A stretch of DNA of 64,000 nt, taken from the NCBI GenBank assembly GCA_030848705.1, contig CM061243.1:120118674-120182673 (forward strand), given 5' to 3'. Of this stretch, positions 22,149 through 33,890 are shown piece by piece (position 1 is the stretch's first letter; each line of letters starts with the position of its first letter). Below the pieces are notes generated by a model that made no database searches, was not told the origin of the DNA, and worked only from the letters and a program-made list of their open reading frames with translations. The translations under genes were made by a program, and so were the position numbers. Source of the DNA: Heracleum sosnowskyi. Its lineage: Eukaryota > Streptophyta > Magnoliopsida > Apiales > Apiaceae.

Positions 22149-24078
22149 CTAGTATTTTCTGCCCGTGCGCGATTGAGTTTTTTTTTTAAAAAAAATTATT
22201 AAAATTTTCAATTTTGTCACAAAAATATGCTTGCAACTTGATAAAAATATTAAATCCAGAAAGTAGTTAACATTTTTCATTGCAAAATGTTTGTTTTATT
22301 ACAATATATTAATTCTATTATCAATCTATAATTAATTGGGTGAATAACTCATATTTTATGAAAATTTAAAGTAATAAATGATATTAAGAAATTTAATATG
22401 CTATTTAATTAAAATATAATAAACTAAAAATATAATTCATATTCGGGTTTGAACCGAATACGGATCATGAATAATATTCGGGTAGGATCATTTTATTAAG
22501 AATAATATGAGACTTAATCTTAGCGGGTACATGAATGCTCATTTCCGGGATCATATTTTATCCTTCAGATTTGGATCGTTTATTAATGAATCCGAGACGT
22601 GTATCTTATTTTCAAATCAGATATAAGTCGAGATATCGAATAGTACGAACCAACTTACAGCCCCACGTCAAGCCGGTTTTTATTGACTTTTAAATGCGAA
22701 TTTGAAATAAATTTAAATTTGCTCCACACTTATGTCATTGGTATTTGTAAGCATGTATAAAAATTAACAATAATTTAAAGATTTAATAAATTCTTAATTC
22801 TGATTCTCGGGTCCATAATTTAAAATTAAATGTTTTTTCTAAACAAATTAAATGTTAGTAATTATTAAGAAAACAAAATAAAAATTTGAAACCATCTCTC
22901 TTGTAATTTTTTTTAAAAATTTTCCTAGACTGATTGATTTGAAATAGAAATGCCCATGAGCCATGACAACAACTCTTGCACTAACGATGTTGCACTACAC
23001 ACAAACGAAACAAATAATACATAAAAATACTGAAAACTGACCATCCATTTATAAAAGAGAATTATGTTTTTAGATCGTATTGCATTCCCGTGAGCTAATT
23101 GTTGAACATGAGAATTTTATAAAAATAAATCTTTGTATATTAAGTATACAGGAATATACAACTGTGTGGATCTTAATTTTGAATATAATGAATGAAAAAA
23201 TTACACATGATTTCAAGTTATGCAGAGTTTTGAATTAGTGGCATTTAATTAGACACTCTTAAGGGATCAAAATATTGCATGCATTATTGTGATTGATGAC
23301 GTGGTTTTTTGTAGATTTTTTTCAAATGAAATTACCTTTATACCCTTCAAAACTGTTCAGGAATTATAATATACATAGATTCATTTACCTGTAAATGTAA
23401 AAAAAAAAAAAATATTTCTCTCTAATGTATGAGACACACTTTAATTAGCAGGCTTCATATAGGCTAAAACACCTTGCGCGCGCTTAATTGCATTGCAGAA
23501 GGTGAGACTTTTCTCTTTAAACACATTCGACCATGCACTCAGCACTTGTCTTAAGAAAGTTAAATATTTAAGATGGCATAAACATCGAATTGTCAAGGAT
23601 TAATCAATCTACTGCCTTGAATAACATGACAGGGTTGACGTGGGAGAATGGGAAATTTTAAGATCGATGTAAATGGGTTTCTCATTTTTAATTTCTACAA
23701 CTAATAATTACAAAAAAAAACGTGACATTTGAGAATTCTTTTAATTTTTTTTGGTTCGATAACATTTTTCCTAGCAAAAAAGATAATCCACATTTTTTTC
23801 TTGTTCCTTTTCTTAAATGTTGAGTTGATTAGACGGTCCTTATACCAATATAATAGAGTAATGTATTTGAAAAGATATAAATGTCATGTAACCCGTAAAT
23901 GTAAAGGATGAATTTCATGGAATTTGTTGGGAAATATTTAAAAAAGCGATGTTTATTTAAAGAGATTATAATTCTAGATTTATTATCAGGAGATAAATAA
24001 TTTCATTAATTACAATTTTAGTTATTATAATTTTTTAAATTATATTATTTCATGTTTGTTTTGTAGTATGAAATTTAA
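22149..24078. other. AT-rich intergenic block with one Helitron-like terminus
   Basis: A-CTAG at 22148-22152 followed by a CCCGTGCGCG segment resembles the 3' end of a minus-strand Helitron; no matching 5' end was found. The remainder, apart from the repeat copy at 23460-23960, is AT-rich with no gene or RNA that I recognise. Confidence 0.4.
23460..23960 (+). repeat. local repeat family copy
   Basis: Paralogue of 21400-21960: AAAACACCTTGCGCGC, TTGCATTGCAGAAGGTGAGAC, TTGAGTTGATTAGACGGTCC and AATTTCATGGAATTTGTTGGG occur in the same order. Confidence 0.65.
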
Positions 24079-24110
24079 TTAGCTCTTTAGCCCGTGCAAT
24101 GCGCGGACAT
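24079..24110 (-). mobile_element. Helitron-like 3' terminus, minus strand
   Basis: On the minus strand the sequence ends CTAA next to T, preceded by a 6-bp hairpin (CCGTGC-AAT-GCGCGG, one G-T pair) about 10 bp inside. This fits the CTRR-plus-hairpin rule for Helitron 3' ends. The other end of the element is not identified. Confidence 0.4.
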
Positions 24111-24389
24111 ACTTTAAATATGAGTAAATTATTTATTTTTCGGCAAATTTTTGTACGTCCGCGTATTAGAGTAGCAACTGATGAGTTATACGACATTAAA
24201 ATTAGTACAAGTTTGTATTACACTTATATACATGAAAGTTTTTTTTTTGTTAGCTTGTACTGATTTGGACCGTATTTTTATCGTAACAAATATAATACTC
24301 AAGGTATGTCAGAAATTATGTATAGTTTGATTTAATAGAGATAAATAATTACAATTCACATGCTTTAATTTATAATTTTTCTTAATTCA

Positions 24390-24677
24390 TACTCCCTCCA
24401 TTTCATTTTAAGTGTCGTTTTTTGACTTGGTTTGAATTTCAATTTAAGTGTCGTTTTTACATTTTCAAGAAAAATACATTTACTTTTCACTTGAATACCC
24501 TTATTTACCCTTATAATACTAAACTTACTCATTCTCAAATTATGGCATTAATTAGGGGTAGATGAAGGATAAAGTTGGAAAATAAAATAACATTAATGAT
24601 AAAAAGGCCTCATAATTGTAATTCTTAATAAGTGTGCATGGTCAAAAAACGACACCTAAAAAGAAACAGAGGGAGTA
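24390..24677. mobile_element. Stowaway-type MITE
   Basis: A 288-bp element starting TACTCCCTCCATTTC and ending AACAGAGGGAGTA, with AAGTGTCGTTTTTTGAC matched by its complement inside the right end. Confidence 0.85.
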
Positions 24678-24783
24678 AAAATTTACAATAAATCTAAATG
24701 ATACGAGATATATAATATGTAAGTGTATATGCTCATATATTATCATAAATTTACATAAATATAAGTATTTATATGTATACATA

Positions 24784-24791
<8 letters not shown>

Positions 24792-24844
<53 letters not shown>
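24792..24844. repeat. (AT)n microsatellite
   Basis: About 53 bp of uninterrupted AT repeat. Confidence 0.95.
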
Positions 24845-24847
<3 letters not shown>

Positions 24848-24941
24848 AATGTTGTATGTATATATAAGTATGCATATTAATTTGCAGCATTTAATAATAT
24901 GTAATAAATATATATGTATAAGTTTGGAGCATTTAATAATA

Positions 24942-25890
24942 CTAGCTTAAAACTCGTGCGATGCACAGATTGTTAATTGTTATTTTATTATTAGTTTTTT
25001 AATATTTTATTAATTGTAATAGTGCAAAAAATAAGTAGACATGTTAAAATAGCTAAGCACTTTTAATTAATTAAAAACATTAAAACAGATTTTAAAATAA
25101 ATAAGTATGGGTTTGCCCGTTATATTTTTGGAAATGAGGGGTTTTAGTAAGAAAAAATAAAAAATGTAACATATATTTAGTTTAAAAAGGTAAATGCCCG
25201 TGATATTTTTGGAAAATGAGGTTTTAAAATTTAATAATTAAAAGTATTTAAATACGTTTTAAAATAAATAAGTAAAGGGTTTCCTGTGATATTTTTGGAA
25301 AAAAATGGATTTTAGTGAGAAAAATAGAAAAAGTAAATTGTAAAAGGTAATTTCCCGTGATATATTTAGAAAAGTAGGGACTTTGTTAGAAAAAATATAT
25401 AATGTGTTTTAGCTGAAAAGGTAATTGGTTATAAATAAGTATTTGATTATTTATATTTTAATATTTTTAGTAATTGTAATTGTTAAGAAAAATAAGTAGA
25501 CATGTTAAAATAGGTAAACTTTTAAAAAATAATTATAATATTAAAATAGGTTTAAAAATAAATAACTAAATGTTTGTCCGTGATATTTTTGGAAAATGAG
25601 GGGTTTTAGTAAGGAAAAATAGAAAAACTAACATGTACGTTTTAGTTAAAAAGGTAATTGCCCGTGATATATTTGAAAAAGTAGTGGAATTTGTTAGAAA
25701 AAATAATGTATTTTAGGTGAAAAAGGTAATTGGTTATAAATAGGTAATATTATTATTTAATAATATATTTCTGTAAATAAGTAAGGTTAATTAAGTAAAA
25801 ACATGAAGTAAGGGCAATTAAGTAAAATCACAACGTACAATACCGACCAACCAAACTTTTAATGTTTCCTCTATTGTATAATAATATTGA
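24942..25890 (-). mobile_element. non-autonomous Helitron, 949 bp
   Basis: On the minus strand it starts TCAATATTATTATAC and ends in CTAG with a short hairpin (GTGC-GAT-GCAC, 24956-24966) 11 bp inside. It sits exactly between A (24941) and T (25891) with no target duplication, the Helitron rule. The unoccupied site is present twice in the flanking tandem repeat. It has no Rep/helicase gene. Inside are six diverged copies of a unit containing CCCGTGATATTTTTGGAAAA. Confidence 0.8.
25105..25745 (+). repeat. diverged internal repeats of the Helitron
   Basis: Copies of CCGTGATATTTTTGGAAAA followed by GGGGTTTTAGTAAG start near 25111, 25196, 25271, 25352, 25577 and 25659. Spacing is 75-100 bp except for one 225-bp gap. 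Confidence 0.75.
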
Positions 25891-26147
25891 TGTAATAAAT
25901 ATATGTATAAGTATGCATATTAATTTTGTAGCATTTAATAATATGTAATAAATTTATTAATGTTAAAAGACCAAAATAACCCTAAAAATGTATAGTATAA
26001 GTAATGGTAAAATGGTCCATTTGATTTAAATTACTTACACCAAACCCCTTGTTGTGGTATTATATATATAATAGTTTACGATTGAAATATAATTCATTAA
26101 AATTATATTACATGTTTGTTTTGAGGTAAAATCATGTGACTGGACTA

Positions 26148-26346
26148 ATATCATTTAAATTTTTCAATCCTATGTTTGTTTTGCATAGCATTATAGTGAG
26201 AGAATTATAATCCTTTTAAAAAATGATTTGTTAGAGAAGATTAAATAATACTACTATCATTTAAAATTTTCAATCCTATGTTTTGCATAGAATTAGAGGA
26301 TTATAATCCTTTTAAAAAATAATTTATTAGAGGGGATTAAATAAAA
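26148..26346 (+). repeat. two-copy tandem duplication, about 100 bp
   Basis: ATCATTTAAA...TTTTCAATCCTATG, TTATAATCCTTTTAAAAAAT and GATTAAATAA recur in order at about 26148-26250 and 26255-26346. The flanks (25960-27240) are AT-rich and show no gene. Confidence 0.75.
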
Positions 26347-27251
26347 CGTTCTTAATTCCATGCTCCAACAAAACATGGGAAGAGAAAATTTGAAAGATTA
26401 TAATTCTTAAATTAATCTTAAATAAGATTTTATATAACAAATATGAGATAAAAAAATTTAAAAAATTTATAATAATACATGTACTTCATACCGTGAAACA
26501 ACGTAAGAACTAGCAGTTTACACATACTTCAAAAATTCATGTGTTCACGTTTATGTAGATGCATCAAATAATCAAATTATAACTTAAGATAGTTTGGTTT
26601 GAGATATTTTGCGGTAGTTAGTTCATTTCAATCTCATATCTGGTATTTGGTTTAAAAAATAATAATTTTAAAATTAATTTTTCAAATTCTTAAGGTATGG
26701 ATATTTCATATTATAGGGGGAGATGGTAGTTGCATGAATCATTTTTATTTCTAGTATTTTTATCTCTATTTGAGCAATAAAATGTAACTTTTGAACATAA
26801 AAATAAATTAATGACTCAAAAATATATTTAAAAATAATTAATTTAATTGAAATTAGTAGATAAAAAATATTTTAAATTAAATATATTCATTTCAACACTC
26901 AATCAAACACATGATATCAAAAATGATAAATCAACACCATATTACCTTAACCCAATTCTTGATCATAAACTCGTAGCATTTCATTAACTAAACGACCCCT
27001 AGAGATCTGATTTTGTATCATTGACATAAAAATATAACAATAATCATGGTTTCGCATCTATAATAATAGTTCATTAGTTTTGAAGTACGTCATATATGTC
27101 AGCAACGAAGTAAAGGTTTTTTTTTTTCTTTTGGCGAGGCGAATGAAGCGAAAAAATAACTAATTTTTGAAAAATAAAGAGATATTATACAAAGTCGTGA
27201 GTATGAATTTGAATGAGACCACGGAACTTCCTAGAAGATATTGTAATGACT

Positions 27252-27849
27252 AGGACAGTAAACGAACCGAGTCGAATCGAGTTTTATCAAGTTCGAGTCG
27301 AGTTTTTTCTTACCGAATCGAGCCAAACTCAATTAATTTATCGAACAAATTCTTTGATTTGAACTCGAGTTTGTTATCAACCGAGTCGAGTACCGAGTTA
27401 TTAACGAACAACCGAATCGATCCGAATTCGAGTCGATACCGAGCTTTATTTTTATTTTCAATTTGGGCTTTTTTTTAAAAAAAAGTGGAGCAAATTGAGC
27501 CCAAAGATTGACCTATTTGATTCCAAAGGCCAATACCCGGCCAATATAAAAGTTTTAAAATCAAAACTAAAAAAGTAATAGAATAATATAAAACTAAAAA
27601 CTGAAAATTAAAAATAAGCTAGAATTATATAGTTTATCGAGTCGAGTACCGAGTTTAACGAGTCGAGTCGAGTCCGAGTCGATAACGAGTCGAGTCGAGT
27701 CGAGTCGAACAACAACAAAACTCGACTCGACTCGTTAAGCTTACCGAACAAAATTGATTGTTCGAACTCGAGTTCGTTAACGAACCGAACCGAGTTTATA
27801 ACCGAATCGAATCGAATTCTTAACGATCAGCTCGATTCATTTACAGCCC
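27252..27849. mobile_element. hAT-like non-autonomous element rich in GAGTCGAGT words
   Basis: Inverted ends (AGGACAGTAAACGAA at left; complement of GGGCTGTAAATGAA at right) enclose 598 bp built of GAGTCGAG/CTCGACTC words, some tandem near 27660-27705. The flanks TAATGACT (27244-27251) and TAATGCCG (27850-27857) agree at 6 of 8 positions, a worn 8-bp duplication. The paralogous unoccupied site reads TACTGCCG at 45638-45645. Confidence 0.65.
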
Positions 27850-27899
27850 TAATGCCGGATTCTCCCCTCTTGTTTATCATTTCTATAAACTAAGAGTAT

Positions 27900-28313
27900 G
27901 GGCCTGTTTGGGTAATGAAAAATAAGTTAGCTTATGCATTATAAGTTCATAAGAGCTTATGAGGGGTGTTTGTGTACTCAACTTATTTGATAACTTATAA
28001 ATTGATAAGTTGAATGTTAGAAATCACCAACATTTTACTTAACTTATCAACTTATTCTTTGAATTTTTTTTTAATATTTTATATTTTTACCTTTGTGTTT
28101 TTAAATATTTTTTTAATTGAAAATGCAATTGTTGAAATCATTGTATTTAATAATTATTTTTTCAAATTTAATTTAGCAAACTCTTAACTAACTTATAAGT
28201 AAATTTATCCAAACACCCGTATAACTTATAAGAATCCATCAACTTATCACTTATAAAACACTTACTCATTTTATGTTATAAGTCAACTTTTTTGTGATAC
28301 ATCAAACACGCAC
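27900..28313. mobile_element. MITE, Tourist/PIF-Harbinger or hAT type
   Basis: Left end GGGCCTGTTTGGGTAA and right end complementary to GTGCGTGTTTGATG, flanked by TAT on both sides. The interior is full of ACTTATAAG palindromic words. It is absent from the paralogous stretch near 45680-45710. The superfamily is not certain. Confidence 0.6.
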
Positions 28314-28871
28314 TATATTGCAGGGATGCATGTATGTGGTGCAAGCTTAAGGTAACATGACTGCCTCTAGTAATATTTACCTAATTAATCTGAATAATAA
28401 AATGCAATACACATGAGTCATGTCACGAGAAATCACCTTTTAAAAGAAAAGATTTGATTTTATATCAATGACATACAAATATATAAAAATATTTATATGA
28501 ATATGCAACTTTAATTATAATTTTTTATAACGAATTATACTATTATTATAAATTTGGATGTAATGGAGTACACGTCTCTAAACATTGAGGTGCAAGAGAT
28601 AAAATAGGAACAACCTCCAAATTTTGAACAACAATCATTCAAATTAAATTAAGAGAATATCTATACTAAATTATTCTACTTATAATCAACAAAAAATTTT
28701 GAAGTCGTATGTTGTTTACTTTCGGTACCAACAAAAAAATTAATCCACGCATTCATTTACACCTTTTCTGCTCATTTTTCAATTGTCGAGTCCGTTAAAT
28801 GGTCCTTATATTCTCGTCACAATAGCTATAATATTATGTGTCGAAATAAATATAAATGTGTCATAGCAGTT

Positions 28872-30143
28872 GCAAATGGACGATTCATGAATTTGGTAGG
28901 AACCATGGACTAACCTTCTGCAGCATTTTTTACATGATTCGAAAGTTTATATTGGTGAGTTTGTTTTATGATGTATTTGCATCAAATAAACAATAATAAT
29001 TTAAAATATTGGAGGAAACTTATAAAATTTTTACAGGATATAGCACAAGTATTCACTTGTTTCAATAAATAAGTAGGTGAATGCAACTGTGTTGGAGCGC
29101 CATATGGCAGAGAATTGATATTTGAGTGGCGATTTATTAATATCTAATATAATTAGTTGTTTTATGACTTCGAAAGTTATTGAATTAGTTCACATATATA
29201 ATTTATTTTTGGCTAATAAATTGTTTGCATACTCTTGTACTAACTCGACCTTTATAGTAGAGATGTGATTGCATCGTGGTCTTGTATGTTACATTTTATT
29301 ATCTAAAATGTTTGGTAGTTTTATGACGGGAAGCATTAAAAATTAAAATTGATTGATTGAAATATTAATTTAGAATAATTGAAAATATTAATCGAAATTA
29401 AAATTGGATATATTTTAATAGTATAATATTATTTTATGTTATTTTGATTTTACTAGTTATTTATTAACTAAAATGTATTTATCATATCATAAAATTTATA
29501 ACCATTTTTGTTCGGTTATTATTTTATTTTAATTCTAATAATTTATTATAAATATTCTGATCAAGAAGTACTTGTAAAAATTAATCGAATTTTACAAGTC
29601 GAATCGGTCGAACACCTTGCAGAAAATTAACCGGTGATTAATAGATTAAATCGATAATTTTTAGAACCATGACCGAAAATAACAATAATCTATGCGAGGT
29701 AGTTGGAAATTTTAGGTCTATAATAACAATAAATTTTAGAGAAATTATTAAAAATACTACTTTTTTAAAGTTTTTTTCCCGATTTACTATATTTTGAAAA
29801 TATTTTAAAAAATACGATTTGCAATTAACAGTAACCAAATGCAACCTATTTTTACATTTTTATGAAAAATAATTAAATTTGCTTGTGGTTGCGTTTGAGG
29901 TTGAATTTGGCTGCAAAATCATTTTTTACCAAAAAAAGTCAAAAAATCGTATTTTTGCAAAAAAAAAAAAGTTAAATAAACATTTTTTTGCAAAATAAAT
30001 TCAAAAATATCGTACTTTTCAAAAAATCCTCTAAATTCTAACTGTATATTACTTCGTGATCATATATACTCTTGTCATAATAAAATTATAATCACACGGT
30101 CAACTTCAATTGTAAAATTTCAAATGTTTTATGTAATTAAAAG
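28872..30143 (+). repeat. segmental repeat related to 15435-16920
   Basis: Runs from GGACGATTCATGAA to TGTAATTAAAAG, where the LINE interrupts it. The copy resumes after the LINE at 33891 with GCAGTATGCG. Confidence 0.75.
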
Positions 30144-33100
30144 AGAAACTTAGCTCGTGATTCTAACTTGCCCTGGTGCGTAATAGGCGACATGAATAAT
30201 ATAGTATCTCAGAATGACAAAAAGGGGGGAGCTGCATACCCTCAAAGTTTAATTGATGGTTTTAACAATGTGCTGGAGGAAACAAAGTTGACAGATTTGG
30301 AGTTAATTGGCCACACTTTCACTTGGGAGAAGGGGCGAAATACTGCTCATTGGATGGAGATTAGACTTGACAGAGCTTTGGCTAGTACTGAGTGGTGTCA
30401 GCTATTCCCGTTGGCAAAATTATACAATCTGGAAGGAACACCTTCAGACCATAGTCCGATCTATTTGGAACCGAAAAAGGCTGCTACTTGGACAAGGAGG
30501 AGGTTTTTTAAGTTTGAAAACGCCTGGTTAATAGAACCGTTTTGTGCTCAGATTGTTAAGGATAATTGGGAGGTTGGGGGGACTCAGAATATAATACAGA
30601 AGGTAAGGCAATGTAGTGAGAGTCTAGAAGTTTGGGGTAGGGAAATCACTGGGTGTTTCAGTAAAAGAGTTAAAGAATGCAAGTCGATTTTAAAGCAGCT
30701 TAGAGGTGCTCGTGATGGTCAGTCTATAGAAAAGTACAAGGAAACGAAGCAGAAGTTGTTTCTGATTCTTGATCAAAAGGAAATATTCTGGAGGCAAAGA
30801 TCAAAACAATTGTGGCTTCAGTCGGGAGATAAAAACACGAAGTACTTTCATGCTTTTTGTAGTACTCGTCATCGCACAAATCATATACAGAAGCTCAAGG
30901 ATGACGCTGGGAATTGGTTAGATTGGCAGAATGGCCTGCAACAGTACATCACTAGCTATTATCAAAGCTTGTTCACTGCTGGTCACACTAGTACTGAGGA
31001 GGTGATGGATTGCGTTCCGAAAACAGTTAATCAAATGCAGAATGTGGAGTTGCTTAGAGAAATCACTATGGAGGAGGTTAAGTCGGCTCTGTTTCAAATG
31101 CATCCTGATAAAGCGTCGGGCCCCGACGGTATGACACCAGCTTTTTTCCAACGACATTGGGAGATAGTTGGGAAGGACATTACCAGTTTGACAAAACATT
31201 TCTTTGGCACTGGTGAGATTCTTTCTGATCTTAATGCTACAAATTTAGTTTTAATTCCGAAGAAAAAGAATCCTACCATTGTAAGCGAGCTCAGGCCTAT
31301 AGCTTTGTGCAATGTGCTAATGAAGATAATTACAAAAGTTATGGCTAACAGGTTGAAGGAAGTGTTGGATGATGTAGTTTCGGATACACAAAGTGCTTTT
31401 ATTCCGGGACGTCTAATCTCGGATAACATTATGACTTCATATGAGGTCATGCACTATCTTAAGCGTAAGAAAGTGGGAAAGGATGGTTTTATGGCCTTGA
31501 AACTTGACATGAGCAAGGCTTATGATCGCATTGAATGGAGTTTTTTGAGAGCAATTTTATTGAGAATGGGTTTTTCGGAATGGTGGGTTTATCTAGTTCT
31601 GCAATGTGTATCTACAGTGAATTATTCTATAGTCCATGGTGAGAATGTTATGGGCCCGATAAGTCCTACTCGAGGAATTAGACAAGGAGACCCCCTGTCT
31701 CCTTATCTTTTTATCATTTGTGCTGAAGGGCTTTCTGCTCTAATTCGTAAGTATGAGCAAAAGCATTGGATTCATGGTATTAAAGTGTGTCGTAGAGCAC
31801 CTGTCATATCGCACATGTTGTTCGCAAACGACAGTTACTTTTACTGTAAAGCTAACACGGAAGAAGCTTGGAGGGTTATGGAATTGCTGGAGATTTATGA
31901 AAAAGCTTCGGGTCAGAAAGTGAACAGAGGTAAATCATCGATATTCTTCAGTTCGAATGTTATACAGTATAATAGGGTGCAGGTCTGTCAATTATTACAG
32001 ATGAATGAAGCTGATGCACAGTGCAAATACTTGGGTATGCCCAACATTATAGGGAGGAACAAATCAGCAATTCTGGGATTTCTCAAGGAAAAAGTTAATT
32101 CGAGGGTAAGAAGTTGGGATGGGAAGCATGTGTCCAGGTCAGGGAAGGAGACTTTGGTTAAATCTGTGGTGCAAACTCTACCATCCTATGCTATGAGTGT
32201 GTTTCTATTGCCTTTAGAAATCACCAGGGATATAGAGAAAATTCTGTCGAAGTTTTGGTGGAGTTCTGATCAAACAAACAAGTCACGAATTACCTGGATG
32301 GCATGGGAAAGAATGGCAAAGCATAAGAGTGCAGGTGGGTTGGGCTTTCGACATTTTAGGGATTTTAACCTAGCCATGCTAGGGAAACAAGGATGGCGTT
32401 TTATTGCTAATCCGGACAGTCTGGTATCGAGGTTGTTCAAAGCACGTTATTTTGCTGATACTGATTTTCTGAACTCCACATTGGGATCTAATCCAAGTTT
32501 CGTATGGAGAAGTATCTTTGAGGCAAAACAATTGATTCTTGATGGGATTCGATGGAGAGTGGGAAACGGAGAGAGTATAAAGATTGTAGGACAGCCCTGG
32601 TTGACAGTGGAGGACAATCCATATATCACGACTGTATCACCAGCTATTGATCATAATTATGTGTCATCGCTGATGTGCGTAGATAAGAAGGAATGGGATA
32701 TTGATGTCATCAGGGATATCTTTAACACCAGGGATCAGCGACGAATTCTGGAAGTTCATCTGGATGCAGCAAGTCATGAAGATGTTATGTACTGGAGGTT
32801 GGAGAATTCAGGAGTTTATTCAGTTAAGAGTGCATATAAGTTTCTCCAGGTGCAGAGGGGTCATTGGAATGCAGACGAGAATGAAAACATTTGGAGTATG
32901 TTATGGCGCATTAAAGCTCCCCCTAAGGCCATTAATTTGGTTTGGCGTGCGCTTTCAAATTGTTTACCTACAATGACTCAACTTCACTATAAGCATGTTC
33001 CAGTTCAAATGTTATGTCCGATTTGTGCTAATGAAGAGGAAACTATAGTTCATAGCTTGACATTATGCCCTTTCGCTAAGCAGTGTTGGATGACGTTGAG

Positions 33101-33889
33101 GCAGGGGATTTGCTGGGATCAGGCCTCGGACTTTAGGGTGTGGATTCAGGACTTGTGGACGGAGGGAACTGCTAAACAATGTGCTGAGTCTGTAGTGCTT
33201 TGTTGGGCGATATGGAGAGCTCGAAACGACTGGGTCTGGAACCAAAAACCTTCGACAGTTAATAGAGTAGTGGCAGCGGCGAAGCAATACCTTACACAAT
33301 GGACATTAGCCCAGAGCAGGTCTTCTACGGCCCTTCTCCAACCACAGTGTGACGGAGATGGAGCTTCTTTCTGGGTAAAGCCTCAACCAAACACAGTTAA
33401 GGTGTCAGTCGATGCAGCTATTTTTCAGGAGCGAGAGGAGGTTGGTTTTGGTCTGGTTGCGAGAGATTCAGATGGTATGCTTATAGAGGCCAGAACAGTG
33501 GTCCAACATGAACTGGTCTCACCTGTTCTTGCAGAGGCTATGGCAGTCAAAGAAGCCTTGAGTTGGATCGAAGCTAGGCAATGGCAAGAAGTCACGTTGG
33601 AGTCTGACTGTCTTGTTGTGGTGCAAGCCATCAGGAGTAAAACTCCAATGAGGTCTCGGTTTGGTATTGTTGTTACGGAATGCCGTGACTTCATGCACCG
33701 TCTAAACAATATTGAGTTGTTATTTGTTAAACGATCTGCAAATATGGTTGCCCATACGCTTGCTAGGGAGTCATATGCTTTACCAGGTCGTAGTTTTAAT
33801 AGGTGGTCTGTACCTATTAATGTTCTGAGTTGTATTGAGTTGGATTTAAGTTAATAAAATCTCTCAGCTTTTTGTCAAAAAAAAAAAAA
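30144..33889 (+). mobile_element. 5'-truncated LINE with poly-A tail
   Basis: The insertion begins abruptly after AATTAAAAG (30143), inside the endonuclease domain, and ends with a 13-base A tail (33877-33889) preceded by AATAAA near 33853. The same flank without insertion is seen at 16889-16910 and 40978-41000 (AATTAAAAGGCAGTATGCG-like), which fixes both borders. A target duplication of about AAAAG is possible but merges with the tail. Confidence 0.9.
30165..33854 (+). pseudogene. LINE ORF2 protein, long open but 5'-truncated and active-site altered
   Basis: About 1,229 codons stay open. Order: end of the AP endonuclease (PWCVIGDMNN, later SDHSPI), reverse transcriptase (LRPIALCNVLMKII, AFIPGRLISDNI, KLDMSKAYDRIEW, RQGDPLSPYLF), a zf-RVT zinc motif (CPICANEEETIVHSLTLCPFA) and an RNase H-like domain (VDAAIFQ, ESDCLVVV, NMVAHTLAR). 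The catalytic reverse-transcriptase motif reads FAND at residues 552-555 (Asn codon 31827-31829), where the family has two adjacent Asp. The N-terminal half of the endonuclease and ORF1 are missing. The frame has no start in native context. No stop has accumulated, so the insertion may be fairly recent. Confidence 0.9.
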
Positions 33890-33890
33890 G

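Larger units (their letters stand above)
24869..25958 (+). repeat. three-copy tandem repeat split by a Helitron
   Basis: The unit AGTATGCATATTAATTTGCA continues with GCATTTAATAATATGTAATAA. Copy 1 is at 24869-24921, copy 2 is split into 24922-24941 and 25891-25913, and copy 3 starts at 25914. The intact copies show the site before the Helitron inserted. Confidence 0.8.

Noticed and set aside
24642..24890. 82-codon frame of alternating Tyr and Ile on the minus strand
   Set aside because: It is simply the translation of the AT microsatellite.
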